Origin: Saccharum officinarum
Taxonomy: Eukaryota > Streptophyta > Magnoliopsida > Poales > Poaceae
Assembly: GCA_020631735.1 (NCBI GenBank)
Contig: CM036215.1
Location: 11,744,346 to 11,808,345, forward strand
Length of the DNA stretch: 64,000 nt
Direction of reading: 5' to 3'
In this document: piece after piece, positions 61,064 through 64,000 of the stretch
Layout of the letters: each line of letters opens with the position of its first letter
How positions within the stretch are numbered: position 1 is the first letter of the stretch
The notes under the pieces: model-generated
Database searches by the model: none
What the model was told of the DNA's origin: nothing
The model's input: the letters and a program-made list of their open reading frames with translations, nothing else
Made by a program: the position numbers and the translations under genes

Positions 61064-61600
61064 CACTACTAGAGAACAGACATTTCGTCAATGTCTAAAA
61101 TGGGCATTAGTCTCGGCGAAATTTGTATCCGGGATAAAAAAACGACTTTAGTCCTGGTTGATAACACCAACCGAGATTAAAAGTCCCCTGCCCAACGGAT
61201 CTGGTGCCAGACCTTGTCGGGGAGACCAACCGGGACTAAAGATTTTGCCCCGGGCCGTGGCACCAACCGGGACTAAAAGGTCTCCCACCCGGGACTAAAG
61301 GTCTTCCACGGGTCAATTCAAAAGGAGGAGCGCACAAGACTTATCACATATGGTGTGCAGCTGAGTTGGTAAGTAATCTACGCGTGAGGCGGGTGGTCCT
61401 GAGTTCGAATCTTACACACCGCATGAGAAGAGGTCTCCAGAATTTCGTTTATTTTTCGTTTCGCGATGGACCTTTAGTCCCGGGTTGTGTGATCCGGGAC
61501 TAAAGGGTGGGACCTTTAGTCCCGGAACCTTAGTCCCGATTGGGAAACCGGGACTAAAAGTCCTTCCCAACCGGGACTAAAGGTCATTCATGTAGCAGTG
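61064..61600. mobile_element. CACTA-type MITE
   Basis: CACTACTAGAGAA at the left, TGTAGCAGTG at the right, GTT duplicated at 61061-61063 and 61601-61603. Sub-terminal copies of ACCGGGACTAAAGGT occur in both orientations, the arrangement bound by CACTA transposases. Confidence 0.9.
61352..61420 (+). other. tRNA-like sequence inside the CACTA MITE
   Basis: 69 bases whose ends pair (GGTGTG with CACACC) like an acceptor stem. An A-box-like CTGAGTTGGTAAGT and a B-box-like GAGTTCGAATC are correctly ordered. D and T arms are poorly formed, so it is a tRNA-derived (SINE-like or pseudo-tRNA) insert, not a working tRNA. Confidence 0.5.
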
Positions 61601-62591
61601 GTTTCTGTAGGTTCTCACCGCGAGGATCCTCAGAAAATGCGCTCTCACAGCCCGTTGCCGCCTGATAAAGCTGAAAACAGGAGCTTCGACCGGCTCCGTG
61701 TGCGTCCTCGCACTGCCAGCGAGGCAAGATCCAATTTTCCCCTCCTCACCGGTGCTGGATGCAGCTGTGAGCTAAGAAACCTTGCTCCTCTGGGCGCGGC
61801 GAGCCTCTCATAGAAACAGACAGAGGAGGAGGGCGAGTGGTGGCCTGGCGGGGGAGGCGAGCCCGTGCGAATGAGATGCAGCGGGGCAGAGCAGTGGGGC
61901 GGGGGAGCCCGCGCGGACAAGATGCGGCGGGGGAGGCGAGCCCGTGCGGATGAGACGCCGGAGACAGTGGCTGGAGCGAGCGAAGTCCCCACCAGGACTA
62001 GGCCTGGACGAGCGACTTAGCCCTGACAGAGGTGGGATGAGGAAGACGCAGGGCGAGACGCGCGGCCATGGAGGCGCCACGAGTTGCGTCCGCGGCGCAG
62101 GGAGGCGCGAGGAAGCAGATGCGGTGGCATGGCCATGCCGAGAAGAGGAATAGGGGAGCGACGACCGACGGGAGGAAGAAGAGATAAGGAAGAGATAAGG
62201 CAGGTGTGCGAGAGAGAAGGAAGAAATTTCAAAAGAAATAGAAAAAAGAAAAATAAAAAAGACGAGCATTCTAAACATTTTATTCTTTTGGACTATTGGT
62301 GAAGCTGTTTTATCAAACGGTAAAAAAAAAGCTGCTTCAGCTCTCCGAGTGGATAGCTCCATGGGTGAAGTTACAACTGAAGCTGTTTTGGCTAGGGCTC
62401 TACCAAACGTGCCCTTAATCCTTACGCACGGCAAAAATAAAATAAAATAAAACCACCATAGTTTTCATTACAATATAGGAGCCTTCTATTACTAATAAGT
62501 TTGACTAACGATGTTGACGGGTACAGTAATACCGACGACTCATCAATTTGCATGCATGTACGTATACGCACAGGCCGGTCACTATCACTAT

Positions 62592-62834
62592 GGGTGTGTT
62601 CACTTCGCGAAAAGTAGCTGAAAAGTTACTGTAGCATTTTTCGTTGTTATTTGGCAAAATTTATCCAATTATAGACTAACTAGGCTCAAAAGATTCGTCC
62701 CGACATTTACAGACAAACTATGCAATTAGTTATCTTTTTTACCTACGTTTAATGCTCCATGCATGCGTCGAAAGATTTGATGTGATGTGTGTAAAAGGAA
62801 ATATTTTGGGTTGGGAGGGGAAGTGAACGCGGCC
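62592..62834. mobile_element. Tourist-like MITE directly upstream of the SAUR gene
   Basis: GGGTGTGTTCACTTCGCGAAAAG...GGGAAGTGAACGCGGCC, TAT at 62589-62591 and 62835-62837. It ends 86 bases before the SAUR start codon. Confidence 0.88.
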
Positions 62835-62920
62835 TATGCCGAATCACACAAGGCACGCAGTGTCTGTCTACTCATCTGGAAAAAGTCCCATACAGTGTTA
62901 CTACAGAAACAGCGACGACA

Positions 62921-63298
62921 ATGGCCGCCGCCGCTTGGACGACGACAAGGAAAGCGAGCAGCAACAACAAGGCCGCCTTGTTGACGAGCTGTGTGCCCGC
63001 CGGCGGTGTCACTGGCGACGACGATGACAAGCAGAGGAAGATCAGGGTCCCGAAAGGGTACCTACCCATAGTGCTGGTCCACGGCGACGACGACGACGAC
63101 GACGAGGGTGGTGCTGGGACGACGACGGAGACGTGGGTGCTGGTGCGTGTGAGCGACCTCAAGGAGCCGTGCATGGCTGCGTTGCTGGAGGCGGCCGAGG
63201 AACAGTTCGGGTACGGCCAGCAGGGGGTGCTCAAGGTCCCCTGTGACGCGCAGCGTTTTGATCATGTGCTTAGCATGGCACGCAAGTCCAAAGTATAG
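62921..63298 (+). CDS. SAUR family protein (small auxin-up RNA type)
   Basis: Intronless 125-residue protein of the SAUR family, whose members in plants inhibit PP2C.D phosphatases and promote acid growth. The core VPKGYLPIVLVHG (about residue 43) and the C-terminal block ALLEAAEEQFGYGQQGVLKVPCD (split by me from residues 90-112) correspond to the family's VPKG and EEEFG...IPC signatures. Between them an acidic loop holds a run of Asp coded by GAC repeats (63085-63108), longer than usual. The N-terminus is divergent and rich in Ala, Thr and Asn. ATG 62921 is in good context (ACAATGGCC). A MITE lies 86 bases upstream, so its promoter is either very short or partly inside the MITE. Family call is good; no paralogue named. 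Confidence 0.8.
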   Translation: MAAAAWTTTRKASSNNKAALLTSCVPAGGVTGDDDDKQRKIRVPKGYLPIVLVHGDDDDDDEGGAGTTTETWVLVRVSDLKEPCMAALLEAAEEQFGYGQQGVLKVPCDAQRFDHVLSMARKSKV

Positions 63299-63863
63299 CT
63301 ACTGCTACTTTAGTAGTAGATGAAATATGGGGAGCAGTTATCTGCATGAGTGCATGCGGTTTATCTTTATTTGCTGCGAAATGACGTAGATTCTTTTCAT
63401 TTATCGGAACGGATCTACATAGTCTAGTTGGACTACTAGGGATAGACGGATACGTGTTAGAGCGATGTGATGTAATTCTACCACAAATTCGATGTTTAAT
63501 AGATAGACGGATATGATGAGGCCTGTTAAAGACAAATTCGATGTTCTGAATTATGGTTCATTTTTTAGAACTATAGGGCTAAGCCCTAGTTTTTTAACCA
63601 TAAGCAAAAAACAAAGTATCGTTTACAGCATAGCAGATGGAATCCGATGCCAAAACTAACCCAAAGATATTACATCGAACTTACTAACAGAAACAGAAAG
63701 TTTTCATAATGACTTTCCACTGGGTGATGAAACAGCAGCAACCAGCATCTTCTTCTCAGACTCCCTGCAGATGTAAGTTGAAGCTCGCTTTCTCTTCCCA
63801 GCCGTTCCACAAGTTCCCAAAGACTGCTTCTACTTTACAGTTTCAAAAAAAAAAAGACTGCTT
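63299..63863. other. 3' flanks of two convergent genes
   Basis: Holds the probable 3' UTR of the SAUR gene on the left and of the minus-strand gene on the right. The block AAGACTGCTTCTACTTT occurs twice (about 63822 and 63855). No further coding sequence found. Confidence 0.4.
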
Positions 63864-64000
63864 CTACTTTTGAAGCCACATCACTTGAGTTTCAGCCTCC
63901 TTGAGCCTTGCAACTTTCGTATGCAGGACCTCCCTCTTCTCCTCCTGACACAGGATCCCCCACCTTTGCACCAACGTAGCCACTCTGTAGAGGAGCCAGG
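63864..64000 (-). CDS. C-terminal end of a coiled-coil protein, partial
   Basis: The minus strand is open from the window edge to a stop at 63866-63864 and reads with heptad-like spacing (WLLYRVATLVQRWGILCQEE, then LHTKVARLKEAETQVMWLQK). Codon choice and composition look like real coding sequence. Only about 45 residues are visible, so the family is unknown. It could be the last exon of a larger gene. Confidence 0.4.
   Translation of the reverse strand, partial: WLLYRVATLVQRWGILCQEEKREVLHTKVARLKEAETQVMWLQK

Larger units (their letters stand above)
60986..62414. mobile_element. 1.4-kb PIF/Harbinger-like element with nested CACTA MITE and GC-rich interior
   Basis: Outer ends GGGGGCAGTTTAGTA and the complement of CTACCAAACGTGCCC are imperfect inverted repeats, with TTA at 60983-60985 and 62415-62417. 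The body has the GCTGTTTTATCAAACGG block of such elements. A CACTA MITE sits at 61064-61600. The segment 61640-62200 is GC-rich with open frames on both strands and no known motif, possibly captured gene sequence. Confidence 0.68.

Noticed and set aside
61352..61420. A functional tRNA gene
   Set aside because: The D and T arms do not fold well and it lies inside a transposon; only a tRNA-derived relic is supported.

Overview
This is nuclear DNA from a grass, most likely a panicoid/Andropogoneae species of the sorghum, sugarcane, Miscanthus or maize type. Three things point there: GC-rich first exons, dense Stowaway, Tourist, hAT and CACTA miniature elements, and a very large Sirevirus-type Copia retrotransposon. 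The species cannot be fixed from the sequence alone. No rRNA gene, functional tRNA gene, CRISPR array or bacterial feature was seen.

Layout. (1) 1-1520 (+): last exon of a NYN/OST-HTH (MARF1/limkain-like) protein gene, with an apparent one-base frameshift. (2) 2423-23620: nested retrotransposons. An old, decayed Copia element lies on the minus strand (268-bp LTRs, target duplication GGAAT). It was split by a 13.6-kb plus-strand Sirevirus-like Copia element (2928-16519, LTRs of 1661 and 1716 bp, target duplication AAGAT). The inner element carries gag, pol and a third reading frame, all with internal stop codons. (3) 23.6-28.5 kb: gene-free DNA with small elements and a GC-rich island. (4) 28769-30034 (+): intronless ROH1/BYPASS1-like (DUF793) gene. 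(5) 33050-39401 (-): 14-exon FAM135-type putative serine esterase gene. (6) 43200-50715 (-): 17-exon WDR48/UAF1-like WD40 gene. (7) 52836-54496: small non-autonomous LTR element with 479-bp LTRs. (8) 54559-56322 (-): HSP20-domain, tail-anchored RTM2-like gene with long repeats. (9) 56.8-62.8 kb: small elements, including a three-layer nest. (10) 62921-63298 (+): SAUR gene with a miniature element just upstream of its start codon. (11) 63864-64000 (-): end of a coiled-coil gene.

The spliced models for FAM135, WDR48 and the HSP20 gene were built by hand from splice sites. Each keeps one open frame and totals a multiple of three bases (2442, 2265 and 1677).

The genes are ordinary housekeeping or developmental loci with no shared pathway evident. 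The most unusual structure is in the Sirevirus-like element. Its third frame (11881-14337) is preceded by its own copy of the palindromic GACCGGACGCGTCCGGTC-type repeat array, which otherwise lies upstream of the LTR TATA box. A TATA-like motif, a GC-rich leader and a possible leader intron follow that array. It looks like a separate transcription unit inside the retrotransposon.
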